64,000 nucleotides of DNA, taken from NCBI RefSeq assembly GCF_025947145.1, contig NZ_CP109999.1, positions 2,542,001-2,606,000 of the forward strand, written 5' to 3'. The notes beneath the pieces are model-generated. The model was not told the DNA's origin and made no database searches. It saw only the letters and a program-made list of their open reading frames with translations. Position 1 is the stretch's first letter. Each line of letters starts with the position of its first letter. The stretch is from Flavobacterium sp. N1994. GTDB lineage: Bacteria; Bacteroidota; Bacteroidia; Flavobacteriales; Flavobacteriaceae. The position numbers were made by a program, and so were the translations under genes. Below are positions 1 through 9,272 of the stretch, piece by piece.

Positions 1-2580
1 CAAGGATGAAGCTATTAAAATCATTAATAATTCTCTAAAAGATTGCTGTTGGTCTTTGTAAGCACCAGCATATTCAATATAATAGCCACTTGGCAAATGA
101 ATGTCATTAGTAACTTTAGTCTGAATTTCTTGCATGACACTTCCCAAATCTCGGTTGTCTAATCGTCCTGTTATGACACTCATCATTTGAAGATTTTCAC
201 GCTCAATTTCAGCAACACCCTTTTGGACAGAAATTGTAACCAAACTCGAAATAGGTATAGATTGTCCGTTGGGTAAAAATATTTTGAGTTGTTTGATATC
301 TTCTAAACTTCGTTTCTGACCATTAGCATAAATCAATCTGATTGGCGTTTGTTTTTCATTTTCTAATAAACTGCCAACAACGTTACCTTCCAGTGCTGTT
401 TGCATTTGAAATTGCAAATCGGTTGGTGTAATTCCATACTGAGCCAATTTTGAATAATTCGGTTCAATATTTACAGCTGGTCCAGCCAAAATGATGCCAT
501 CAAAAACATCAGCAGTTCCTTTTACTTTTTCAACAATGGCAGTAACTTCTTTGGCTATTTTTTGCAATTCTGCTTGGTTGTTTCCATAAACTTTTACTTC
601 GATTGGCGAAACCGAACTCATTAAATCTCCCAACATATCGCCAATAACCTGCCCAAAATCTATGCGCAAGGCAGGTTGAGTGGCTTCAACTTTGGCACGA
701 ATTTCATCAATAACATCGTTACTGGTTTTGCTTCTGTCTTTTTTTAACTGAATTAAATAATCACCTCGATTGGGTTCAGTTATAAAAAAGCCCATTTGCG
801 TTCCTGTTCTTCTGCTATAAGCTTCAACTTCGGGGACTTTTATAATTATTTTTTCTACTTCGGTAAGCATTCTATTGGTTTCTTCAAGTGAAGTTCCCGG
901 TGGACTTTCATAATCCAAAATGATACTGCCTTCGTCCATTTCGGGTAAAAACCCTGTTTCTAAATTGGGTAAAATGATAAAAATAGAAAGCACTAAAACG
1001 ATACAAAATACAATGCTTACAATGGGCTTTTCTATAAAATAAGCAACCCACTTTTGAGTTTTTACTTCATGTATTTCGACCGTTTCTTGTTTTTCAGAAG
1101 TTGTTTTTTCTTTTTTAGAAAGCAACAAATAAACTACTGGAAGCAACAACCAAGTAACAAAGAACGAGCAAACCAAAGTAATAATCATAGTATCAGTCAA
1201 CACTTTGAAATAGGAACCTGCAACACCACTCATCAAAACAAAAGGGAAAAATATCACAATGGTACTAATGGAAGAACCCACCATTGCAGGGAATAAATAA
1301 TGAATCGCTTTTTGCAAAAGTGTTACCGTTGGTTCGTCAGGATGCTCTTCGTGTGTTCGGTGAATTTGTTCAACAACTACAATAGCATCGTCTATAATCA
1401 ATCCCAAAGCCGCTGCAATCGCACCCAAAGTCATAATATTAAACGTTCCTCCCGTGAGATACAAAACAATAAGTGTTAACCCTAACGTTACAGGAATCGT
1501 TATCAAAATGGTGGCACTTGCTTTGGCAGACTTCAAAAACAGTACAGCAACAATTATGGCTAATAATAATCCGATTAACAAACTATCGGTAACACTTTTT
1601 ACCGCATCATTTACAAAAGTAGCTTGCTGATAATAAGGCGTTATTTTGATTCCGTTTGGAAGTATTTTTTTTAATTCTTCTAATTTAGAATTCATGGCAT
1701 CTGTCAACGAAATCAAATTGGAATTGGGTTGCTTAATTACAGCTACCAATATACTTTCCTTGCCATTGGCATTCACTTTTATGTATTCTTTTGCTTCCTT
1801 AATTTCAACAGTTGCAATGTCTTTTAGGGTGACAATTCCTTTTCCGTTATTGCTGATAACTAGATTTTCGAGTTCGTCTTTTTTATCCACTTGCGCATCA
1901 GTAATGGTTAAATACAAATACCGATAATCAGACAAATACCCATTCGATTTGATAAAGTTGGTTTGACTTAAAACTTGCGAAATAGCATTGGGTGTTATCC
2001 CGAGCGCAGTCATTTTGTTAAAATCTAATGCCAACCAATATTCTTTTTCTTTACCACCAATAATCCGTATTTCGGAAACACCATCAATTTGAGAAAGGAA
2101 TGGTTTGATTGTAAAATTGGCTATTTTTTTTAACTCAATCGCAGATTTCCTTTTACCTTCAATCGCATATCCAATAACCGGAAGAATAGAAGGGTTCATT
2201 TTCTCGACCGTGATTTGAGTATCTGGCGGTAAATCATTTTTAATTTGATTAATTTGAGCTTCAATTCTGGTTTTGCTCAAATCAATATCGGATTTCCAAT
2301 CCATAAAAGCCGAGATTTCACAACTTCCGCGACTGGTTGTACTGCGAACAGTTTTTAAATCTTGTACTTTTTTAATGGCATTTTCCAACGGCTTGGTTAC
2401 CGTAATCATCATTTTGTCGATGGGTTGTTGTCCTGCATCGGCAATGATTTTAATTTTCGGAAAGGTAATTTCGGGAAACAAACTCGTTTGCATTTTAGAA
2501 TACGCAAAAAATCCTCCCAAAATAATTAGAAAGATTACGGCACTTAAACCATTTTTATGTTTTACAAAAAAGTTGTTCAT
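1..2580 (-). CDS. RND-family efflux pump permease (partial, C-terminus outside window)
   Basis: This is the inner-membrane pump of a tripartite RND efflux system, which exports drugs or metals by proton antiport. The frame reads from MNNFFVKHKNGLSAV at 2580 to base 1 without a stop, so about 860 residues are visible. An N-terminal membrane helix is followed by a large periplasmic portion. A helix block then holds GAIAAALGLIIDDAIVVVEQ, the RND transmembrane helix 4 signature with paired aspartates. The start overlaps the adaptor stop by one base (TAATG), so pump, adaptor and channel form one operon. Similarity is to the CzcA/AcrB type; the substrate cannot be told from the sequence. Confidence 0.93.
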   Translation of the reverse strand, partial: MNNFFVKHKNGLSAVIFLIILGGFFAYSKMQTSLFPEITFPKIKIIADAGQQPIDKMMITVTKPLENAIKKVQDLKTVRSTTSRGSCEISAFMDWKSDIDLSKTRIEAQINQIKNDLPPDTQITVEKMNPSILPVIGYAIEGKRKSAIELKKIANFTIKPFLSQIDGVSEIRIIGGKEKEYWLALDFNKMTALGITPNAISQVLSQTNFIKSNGYLSDYRYLYLTITDAQVDKKDELENLVISNNGKGIVTLKDIATVEIKEAKEYIKVNANGKESILVAVIKQPNSNLISLTDAMNSKLEELKKILPNGIKITPYYQQATFVNDAVKSVTDSLLIGLLLAIIVAVLFLKSAKASATILITIPVTLGLTLIVLYLTGGTFNIMTLGAIAAALGLIIDDAIVVVEQIHRTHEEHPDEPTVTLLQKAIHYLFPAMVGSSISTIVIFFPFVLMSGVAGSYFKVLTDTMIITLVCSFFVTWLLLPVVYLLLSKKEKTTSEKQETVEIHEVKTQKWVAYFIEKPIVSIVFCIVLVLSIFIILPNLETGFLPEMDEGSIILDYESPPGTSLEETNRMLTEVEKIIIKVPEVEAYSRRTGTQMGFFITEPNRGDYLIQLKKDRSKTSNDVIDEIRAKVEATQPALRIDFGQVIGDMLGDLMSSVSPIEVKVYGNNQAELQKIAKEVTAIVEKVKGTADVFDGIILAGPAVNIEPNYSKLAQYGITPTDLQFQMQTALEGNVVGSLLENEKQTPIRLIYANGQKRSLEDIKQLKIFLPNGQSIPISSLVTISVQKGVAEIERENLQMMSVITGRLDNRDLGSVMQEIQTKVTNDIHLPSGYYIEYAGAYKDQQQSFRELLMILIASSL

Positions 2581-3512
2581 TACAATTCCTTTTTAATCAC
2601 TTTTACCTTAATAGTATCTGCAACACCATAATTTCCAGTAAGTAAAATTTTATCTTCACGAGTTAAAACGGGTGAGATGATTTCAATTTTATCTTCAGTT
2701 TGAATTCCTTTTTTAATAGGGACTTTAATTGCTGTATTGTAGTTTATCATTTTCATAATCCAAAAATCAGTTTCCGTTTCATCACTCAATACAGCCGATT
2801 TTGGTAGCGATATTGTTTTGGAATTAGATGATTTGTTTATTCTAACTTTTACAATTAAATTCTCTGGAATATCTTGTTTGCCATTTATTTTTAATACAAC
2901 ATTCTGAGTTTGTGAAGTTGCATCAACCGTTGGCATAAATTTTTGAACTGTTGCTTTTCTTGTAGTGCCATCGGGCAAAGCAACATTCAATTGTTGCCCA
3001 ACTACGATATATCTTTTCAGTTCATAGGGCAAACTCAATACTATTCCAAAACTTTTAGTGTCATTTATTGTCACCAAAGCATCACCATCCTGAACATAAT
3101 CTCCATGTTGCACATTAACCATCGTTACAATTCCGTTAGTGTTAGAGCGAACTCGAATAGCACCACCAAAGTTGAGTGTTGGATCTATTTTATTAATGGT
3201 GTTTCCCAACACTTTTGCTTCACGAGTTTTGATTGAAAACAATTCCTTTCCGTTAGTTACAAAATCGTTAACCGAAACATTAACCGAGTTCAAATAACCT
3301 GTTGCATTGGCTTTTATAGTATTTTTTACCAAATAGGTTGCCGTTGCATTAAGGTCAATATAATTTGCAATTCCCGAAGTGTCAATTGTAGTTAAAGTTA
3401 CTGGAACGCTTGCATCAATTGGTTTTTCTACTACATTGGTATCTTTACAAGAAATAAAGAAAGTAGTGATTAGAATAAAATATAGGATAGATTTTTTCAT
3501 AATATTATTCAT
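2580..3512 (-). CDS. RND efflux periplasmic adaptor (membrane fusion) lipoprotein
   Basis: The membrane-fusion subunit links the pump at 1-2580 to the outer-membrane channel at 3505-4743. It has a lipoprotein signal (MKKSILYFILITTFFISC), then a lipoyl/barrel-sandwich region with a long alpha-hairpin missing or very short, and C-terminal beta-barrel domains. The start is uncertain: ATG at 3512 (MNNIMKK) has a GGAG five bases upstream, ATG at 3500 (MKKSILYF) starts the signal peptide directly, and a further in-frame ATG lies at 3536. It overlaps the channel gene's end, consistent with translational coupling. Confidence 0.88.
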   Translation of the reverse strand: MNNIMKKSILYFILITTFFISCKDTNVVEKPIDASVPVTLTTIDTSGIANYIDLNATATYLVKNTIKANATGYLNSVNVSVNDFVTNGKELFSIKTREAKVLGNTINKIDPTLNFGGAIRVRSNTNGIVTMVNVQHGDYVQDGDALVTINDTKSFGIVLSLPYELKRYIVVGQQLNVALPDGTTRKATVQKFMPTVDATSQTQNVVLKINGKQDIPENLIVKVRINKSSNSKTISLPKSAVLSDETETDFWIMKMINYNTAIKVPIKKGIQTEDKIEIISPVLTREDKILLTGNYGVADTIKVKVIKKEL

Positions 3513-4743
3513 TAGAACTCCAATAATTGATTTCATTAATGAGTTGAAGTTTATTGATTTTATTTTGCGAAATTGAATTGTTTATAGTAATCACATTGCC
3601 AATAGCAATTACAAAATCGGTGATTTGAGCATCGCCTGTCAGTAACAATTTTTTATTTGCTTCAATCAGTGCATCCACAATTTGAAGTTGGGATTGTAAT
3701 TGATTTTCAATGGCAACTGCTTGTTTTAATTTCTGATTGAGCATCAATAGTTGTTGTTGATACTGTTTGTTGAAATTAGCTTTGTAAGCTAAATTAGTTG
3801 CCAAGGCAGTTTCATTCTTTTGATGCTGCAATGATTTTTTATTGCCATCATAAATAGGAACCGACAAACCCAAACCAACACTAAGTCCAAAATTTTTGTG
3901 GGCTTCATAAGTAAGACTTGATAAATAGCCTGCATCACCTATTAATGACAAGGATGGTTTATAAGCATTATCAATTAGTTTGTTTTGGTTGATAATTTTA
4001 AGACTATCTACTTCAAATTGTTTTGCAAATACAATTTTGTCAGCAGATTGGATTGTCTTTAGCGTAACATCGGGCTTTTTTAAATTCACGAAAGTGGTAT
4101 CGGCTTCTCCCGATAAGTAATTGAGCAATCCCAAATCATTTTGATATTGCTGCTTCAATTGTAAAACTTGTAATTCCTGTTGCTTTATGGTAGAAAGGAA
4201 AACCAAATAATCGGTTTGTTTGTATATGGAATTTTGGGTTAACTTCTTAAGAATGGTAGCTTCATCTTTGAGTAATGATGCCATTTTTTGGTTGTAATCC
4301 AATTGTTCAGCACTTCCCGAAGCAGTAATGTATTGAGCAGTAATTAATTTGTTTACATCTTTACTGGCGATTTTTTTGTTTAAAACTAATGATTCTTTGA
4401 GCAGTTGAAAACTTTCCGCTTGCGAATTAACTTGGTTTTTACCAATAATTTTTTTATTTACGCCAACTAGTCCTGAAATAGTTTGTCCATTACTTAAAGC
4501 CGTGTCATATCCAAAACCATTCAAAACTGTAGCATAATTTGCATTTAAGTTTCCTGCAATTTGAGGTTTATAATTGGCTTTATTCAACAAACTATCTATG
4601 GAATTCGATTTAATTTGATTGGATAAATCTTTTAGCAAAGGTGAATTTGTTTGTGCTTTTTCCATATAAAAGCGTAAGTCCTTTTCTTGCGAAAAAGACT
4701 TGACACTAAACAAAACAAGGATGAAAAAAAAGGTTGATTTCAT
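3505..4743 (-). CDS. TolC-like outer membrane efflux protein
   Basis: This is the outer-membrane channel of the tripartite pump. The 412 residues start with a cleavable signal (MKSTFFFILVLFSVKSFSQ) and consist mostly of long amphipathic helices rich in Gln, Asn and Lys, as in the OEP/TolC family. The repeated structure (an N-terminal half about residues 30-210, a second half about 225-405) fits the duplicated fold. It is the first gene of the operon in the minus direction, 29 bases downstream of the beta-propeller gene. Confidence 0.85.
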   Translation of the reverse strand: MKSTFFFILVLFSVKSFSQEKDLRFYMEKAQTNSPLLKDLSNQIKSNSIDSLLNKANYKPQIAGNLNANYATVLNGFGYDTALSNGQTISGLVGVNKKIIGKNQVNSQAESFQLLKESLVLNKKIASKDVNKLITAQYITASGSAEQLDYNQKMASLLKDEATILKKLTQNSIYKQTDYLVFLSTIKQQELQVLQLKQQYQNDLGLLNYLSGEADTTFVNLKKPDVTLKTIQSADKIVFAKQFEVDSLKIINQNKLIDNAYKPSLSLIGDAGYLSSLTYEAHKNFGLSVGLGLSVPIYDGNKKSLQHQKNETALATNLAYKANFNKQYQQQLLMLNQKLKQAVAIENQLQSQLQIVDALIEANKKLLLTGDAQITDFVIAIGNVITINNSISQNKINKLQLINEINYWSSNE

Positions 4744-4772
4744 TGTATTAATTTACTCAAAATCAATTAGTA

Positions 4773-5792
4773 TTACTTAGCACTTTCAACTACCAAAACA
4801 ACAAAAGAATTTGGAATTAAACTAGCGCGTGGTTTTGGATTTTCTGTTGTTGGTTCTGGTTTAGCACCAAAATCAGCTGTCGATAAATACAATTGGTCAG
4901 TCGATTTATTTAAGGCAATGGTTCTAGCCCCCTTTTGTGTTTTTACTGTTTCCTGAACTGAAAAGGCATTTGCATTTTCTTCTTTGACAACGGTAATAGT
5001 TCCTATTCCATTGGAACTAAAAGCCAATTTCCTTTTGGCATCAAAAGTCACTCCATCACAACCATCATCAATTGGTAAGGTTTTGATGATTTTCCCATTA
5101 GTGGCATCAACCACAATCATTAAATTATTACCACAAACCGAGAACAATCTGTTCGTTTCCAAATCTATGGCAAGCCCCGACGGTTCATCTCCAGGAGCGA
5201 TGCTCCAAGTAGCAATCACTTCAAGAGTTTTGGTATCAATGGTTTTGATTTGGTTTTTATCTTCAATATTTACATAAATCAATCCTTTGGCGTTGGTCAC
5301 AGAAAATTCAGGTTTGCCATCAAGCGGAATGTTTTTTATAATTTTATTGGTAACAGCATCAATAACTGTGGCATCACTGCTTTTGGCATTATAAGTAAAT
5401 ACCTTTTGCGAAAATTTATCATATAGAACAGCATCTGGTTTTTGTCCTTGAATAATAACTTTTTCAATTAGTTCAAAAGTGGTAAGATTAACAATCGTAA
5501 CAGCATTGTCTTTGCCATCTGTAATAAACGCTTTATTCAAATCATTGGCAATAGCAATACCATGAACTCCTTTAGTATCGGGAATGGTCGCTATGGTTTT
5601 ATCGGTTTTTAAATCAACCACATTCACCACACTCCCGTGCGACACAAATAAGTGTTGGTTTACATCGTCAACGGCAAGATAGTCCCATCCTTCATCGCCA
5701 ACAATATTGATTTTTTTAGATACTTTATACGTTTGCGCTATGCAACTACTAATGCAAAAACTTATAAATAGAAGGGAAATTATTTTTTTCAT
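4773..5792 (-). CDS. YncE/YVTN-family beta-propeller protein
   Basis: An exported beta-propeller of 339 residues with a signal peptide (MKKIISLLFISFCISSCIAQ, possibly a lipoprotein because of the Cys). It has repeated blades of about 40 residues carrying patterns such as VVNVVDLKTDKTIATI, AVTIVNLTTFELIEKV and ATVIDAVTNKIIKNI, typical of surface-layer/YncE repeats. Such proteins bind ligands or partners at the cell envelope; no catalytic motif is visible. It sits just upstream of the efflux operon on the same strand and could be co-transcribed with it (gap 29 bases). Confidence 0.85.
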   Translation of the reverse strand: MKKIISLLFISFCISSCIAQTYKVSKKINIVGDEGWDYLAVDDVNQHLFVSHGSVVNVVDLKTDKTIATIPDTKGVHGIAIANDLNKAFITDGKDNAVTIVNLTTFELIEKVIIQGQKPDAVLYDKFSQKVFTYNAKSSDATVIDAVTNKIIKNIPLDGKPEFSVTNAKGLIYVNIEDKNQIKTIDTKTLEVIATWSIAPGDEPSGLAIDLETNRLFSVCGNNLMIVVDATNGKIIKTLPIDDGCDGVTFDAKRKLAFSSNGIGTITVVKEENANAFSVQETVKTQKGARTIALNKSTDQLYLSTADFGAKPEPTTENPKPRASLIPNSFVVLVVESAK

Positions 5793-5841
5793 AGTCTTAT
5801 TTTTAAAGTGTAAATATCTGAATTACTTTTAGTTTAAATGG

Positions 5842-6606
5842 TTATTTTAGATTTAAAATCATGCCTAAGCCCATTTGATTTCCGTTATAAAAAGGAGCAA
5901 TCATTCCTGTACTGATATTCTTTTTAGATTTAAAAATATGTTTATTTACATAAGGGAAAATCCAGTAAGCCACTTTAGTACTTAAAATTCCTATTCCAGC
6001 ACCTGCGGCTACATCTGTTAACCAGTGTTTATTGTTATAAATTCTGAAAAATCCTGTTCCAGTAGCTACAATATATCCTGATATTCCATACCAAACAGAA
6101 ACATCTTTATATTCTTGCCACATAAATTCTGCTCCTGCAAAAGCTGTAGCGGTATGACCTGAAGGAAATGAATTAAAACCACTCCCATCGGGGCGTTCCA
6201 CTTTGGTTAACGACTTTAAACCCATCACTGTGCCTGACATTAATAAGTAAGATGTACCAAGAATTATACTCCTGTTACGCAAATTGTTTTTGCCTTTTAT
6301 TCCGCATAAATTTAAAGCATAAACCGACAATGCGGGAGCGTATTGTGAATAATCATCAATGGTAAGTTTACCATCAATGTCGTCTGTCACTTCATTTCGT
6401 ATTCCTAAATTGAAATCCTTTAAATCATCACTTGCTAAACCAATAACTCCATAGCCAATCAATAAGGTTGGAATAATTAATTGTTTATATTTAAACTTTA
6501 AATTTTCATTGCTTATGCTGTCTTTTTTTGACAGTTCCTGCGCATTTAATAAATAAAATGGGAGTACTAAAATTAGTGAAATTAGGTTTTTTTTAGGGAT
6601 GCTCAT
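5842..6606 (-). CDS. PAP2-family membrane phosphatase
   Basis: A lipid phosphatase of the PAP2/acid-phosphatase superfamily, 254 residues. The three catalytic motifs are present: KVERPDGS (K-x6-RP type), FPSGHTAT (PSGH) and RIYNNKHWLTD (R-x5-H-x3-D). An N-terminal signal or anchor and several hydrophobic stretches place the active site at the periplasmic side. I chose ATG at 6606 (MSIPKKN); a TTG one codon upstream would add a single residue. The physiological substrate (undecaprenyl-PP, lipid A or phosphatidate) is not determinable. Confidence 0.88.
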   Translation of the reverse strand: MSIPKKNLISLILVLPFYLLNAQELSKKDSISNENLKFKYKQLIIPTLLIGYGVIGLASDDLKDFNLGIRNEVTDDIDGKLTIDDYSQYAPALSVYALNLCGIKGKNNLRNRSIILGTSYLLMSGTVMGLKSLTKVERPDGSGFNSFPSGHTATAFAGAEFMWQEYKDVSVWYGISGYIVATGTGFFRIYNNKHWLTDVAAGAGIGILSTKVAYWIFPYVNKHIFKSKKNISTGMIAPFYNGNQMGLGMILNLK

Positions 6607-6759
6607 CAAAATTGATATTTACTATTTCTTAATTTGAATGACACAAATATGGAATACAATTCTATTTTAAATCTATGTGAGTTTAAGAAAAATTATATAA
6701 AAAAAGGAAGCCAGTTTTTATACTAACTCCCATTTTATTTTAAAACTAAAAGTTTAAAA

Positions 6760-7179
6760 TTATTCTTTTACAGCTGTGCCATCTGCTTTAAAAGCAAGGC
6801 TTTTACTTTTTAATCCTTTTTTCAGGTCAACTTCATAAATGATTCCGTGTTTAGCAGTTTCCGTTTTATCTGCTTCTGCAATTTTCCAATCACTATATTT
6901 CATTTTAACGTTAGCTAAAACGGCTGCGGGTAAACTTGAAGCTTTAATTTCTTGTTCCGTTTCTAACCAAGTACCATCTTGACCGAAATTAGCAGAAATT
7001 TTTTCGCCATTGAGCGTGAATTCTGCCTCCCATTCCTTTGGACCTTCCTTACCCCAACTAACTTTCGTTGCCGTAGGGAATTTTTTCGTAAAAGCATCAG
7101 ATACCACTTTTGGTGGTGTGCTTGCAAAAGAGCAACTGTATATAAATACAATTGCTAAAATCATCATTACTTTTTTCAT
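6760..7179 (-). CDS. PepSY-like exported protein
   Basis: A small periplasmic protein (139 residues) with a signal peptide (MKKVMMILAIVFIYSCSFA). It has two PepSY-like modules, around residues 20-75 (pattern FPTATKVSWGKEGPKEWEAEF) and 85-139, as in the PF11396/BLIP-like family common in Bacteroidota. The function is unknown; related proteins often sit next to two-component systems, as here, where the kinase and regulator genes lie just upstream on the same strand. A sensory or accessory role is inference. Confidence 0.8.
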   Translation of the reverse strand: MKKVMMILAIVFIYSCSFASTPPKVVSDAFTKKFPTATKVSWGKEGPKEWEAEFTLNGEKISANFGQDGTWLETEQEIKASSLPAAVLANVKMKYSDWKIAEADKTETAKHGIIYEVDLKKGLKSKSLAFKADGTAVKE

Positions 7180-7271
7180 AATCTCTTTATTTTATTTTAT
7201 TGTAAATTATTTTACAGTACAAACCTAATAATCAAATCTATTTTGATTCTATTCTAATACTGTAGCAATTG

Positions 7272-8543
7272 TTATTTATTCGTTAATGTAAACCGATGCC
7301 TATTGGCAATGAACTTATATTTTAGCGATAGTCCACTTACTTCAGCGATTTCATTTGCAATGGATAAACCCAATCCAATGGATAAATGTGAGGTGGAGTT
7401 TTTTTGAAAACGTTTAAAAAGTAATGCCATGTTCAATGGTTCCTCAATACCTGTGTTATGTATAGTTAGACTAGTTGCTTTAATAAAAATCACAATACTT
7501 CCCTCTGCTACATTATGTCTAATGGCATTTTGTAGCAAATTATTAATTAGTATCAAACATAAATCTGGGTTCATAGTAATTAAGAAATCTTCTTCGATGT
7601 TTTTGAGCACGACTATTTTATTAGCTTTAATATGCTCTTCAAATAAAACTAACGAGTTATCAATAATTTTTTCGACAGACACCTTTTCAGTAGTTTTAAA
7701 TTGTCTGTTTTCAATTTTAGTCAATAATAAGAGGGATTGGTTTAAACGTATTAATTTAGAGCAGGCATCTTCAATACCGGCTATTAACTTCATTTCATAG
7801 TCTTTCAAATTCTCTGATTGAATTAGCAAATCAACCTTGGATTTTATCACTGCCAATGGCGTTTGTATTTCATGCGAAGCATTTTCCGTAAATCGTTTTT
7901 GACTGTTATAATCGGACATCATTTTATCCATCAATGCACTGAGGGAATCATTCAAAGCTGAAAATTCTTTTATAGTCGTTGATTCAAAATTAGGTAACGC
8001 ATCGTCACTGGCACGAAATTCCTTTAAGGAAGATACAGTCTTGTAAAATGGTTTCCACAAGGTTTTAGAAACCCAAAAATTAATAAGCATCGAAATCAGA
8101 AAAAGAAAAAACAATATAAAAACAAGCAGGTAAAATATCCCTCTAACCAATTCGTCAAATTCTATAGTGCTACGCCAAATCTTAATTTGATAATTGGTAT
8201 TTCTAAAGGAAACATTGGATGTAATCATCCTGTTCAGTGCTAGTTCATTTTCTTTTTTATCCAAAATTAACGTATCTGCAAACACAGGTTTAGCTACTGA
8301 TTTAGGATTAAATTTGGAAATGGTTTTAATTTGAGCTTCACCGCTTTTGGTGATTAACTGCAAAGCTACTGCATCATTTTCTTTTAAGTATTGCTCAACT
8401 TGTGCTGAACGATTTAATAGTAACTCATTATTTCCATCCTGCACCTCTTTTGTGACGATGTAATAACAAACAAAACCCGACAATATTAATATTGGAATGC
8501 TGAATATCAGGTAGTAAAGACTGGTTTTAGCTAGTAATTTCAT
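7272..8543 (-). CDS. Sensor histidine kinase
   Basis: A membrane sensor kinase of 423 residues. It has an N-terminal helix (about 10-30), a periplasmic loop of about 100 residues, and a second helix (about 133-155). The dimerisation/phosphoacceptor box FTENASHEIQTPLAV lies near residue 220. The ATPase domain has N-box NLLQNAIRHN and G-box IGLGLSIANEIAE. Its start overlaps the stop of the response regulator gene by four bases (ATGA), so the pair is co-translated. The signal sensed is unknown; the nearby PepSY-like and efflux genes are possible targets. Confidence 0.93.
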   Translation of the reverse strand: MKLLAKTSLYYLIFSIPILILSGFVCYYIVTKEVQDGNNELLLNRSAQVEQYLKENDAVALQLITKSGEAQIKTISKFNPKSVAKPVFADTLILDKKENELALNRMITSNVSFRNTNYQIKIWRSTIEFDELVRGIFYLLVFILFFLFLISMLINFWVSKTLWKPFYKTVSSLKEFRASDDALPNFESTTIKEFSALNDSLSALMDKMMSDYNSQKRFTENASHEIQTPLAVIKSKVDLLIQSENLKDYEMKLIAGIEDACSKLIRLNQSLLLLTKIENRQFKTTEKVSVEKIIDNSLVLFEEHIKANKIVVLKNIEEDFLITMNPDLCLILINNLLQNAIRHNVAEGSIVIFIKATSLTIHNTGIEEPLNMALLFKRFQKNSTSHLSIGLGLSIANEIAEVSGLSLKYKFIANRHRFTLTNK

Positions 8544-9220
8544 TCCGCAGTTTTAAAATTATAACCTATTCCGTAGATGGTTTTCAGATAATCTTCACAT
8601 TTTTTTTCCAATAACTTTTTCCGAAGATTTTTTACATGATTGTATATAAAATCAAAATTATCCAATCTATCGGCGTTGTCTCCCCAAAGATGTTCCGCTA
8701 AAGCATTTTTACTGACGACACGATTTTTATTGGCTATAAAATAAAGCAACAAATCGTATTCTTTAGAGGTCAAAATCACTGCTTTATTATGCACAAAAAC
8801 ACTTCTTTCAACTGGAAGAATTTTAATTTCATTGACAATAATTTCTAAATTACCATCAAAACTTTTTCGTCTAATTAAAGCTTTTATTCGGGAATTAAGT
8901 TCCGACAAATGAAAAGGTTTAGGCAAATAATCATCGGCGCCTAAATCTAAACCATAAATCTTATCATCAAGCGAATTTTTTGCCGAAATGATAATAACAC
9001 CAGCTTTTGATTTTTTTAGCTTTATCTCTTTGATTAAATCCAATCCGGAACCATTGGGCAACGTAATATCTACCAAAATGCAATCATAGTCATACATCGC
9101 TATTTTCTGCTCGGCTTTACCATAATCAGAAGCAACTTCAACAACATTTCCTTCCATTTCAAAGTATTGTTGGATACTTTTTTGCAATTCCAATTGGTCT
9201 TCGATTAATAATATTTTCAT
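8540..9220 (-). CDS. OmpR-family response regulator
   Basis: A DNA-binding response regulator of 226 residues. The receiver domain has acidic residues at the N-terminus (LIEDQ), phosphoacceptor Asp near 51 in CILVDITLP, and Lys in DDYLPKPF. A C-terminal winged helix (about 130-226) ends with TIYGIGYNF, the usual OmpR/PhoB wing. It is the first gene of the regulator-kinase operon and partners the kinase at 7272-8543. Confidence 0.94.
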   Translation of the reverse strand: MKILLIEDQLELQKSIQQYFEMEGNVVEVASDYGKAEQKIAMYDYDCILVDITLPNGSGLDLIKEIKLKKSKAGVIIISAKNSLDDKIYGLDLGADDYLPKPFHLSELNSRIKALIRRKSFDGNLEIIVNEIKILPVERSVFVHNKAVILTSKEYDLLLYFIANKNRVVSKNALAEHLWGDNADRLDNFDFIYNHVKNLRKKLLEKKCEDYLKTIYGIGYNFKTAE

Positions 9221-9272
9221 GGTTGGTGAAGTAAGTAGTAATACAAATCTACAGTAAATTATATAATTGTAT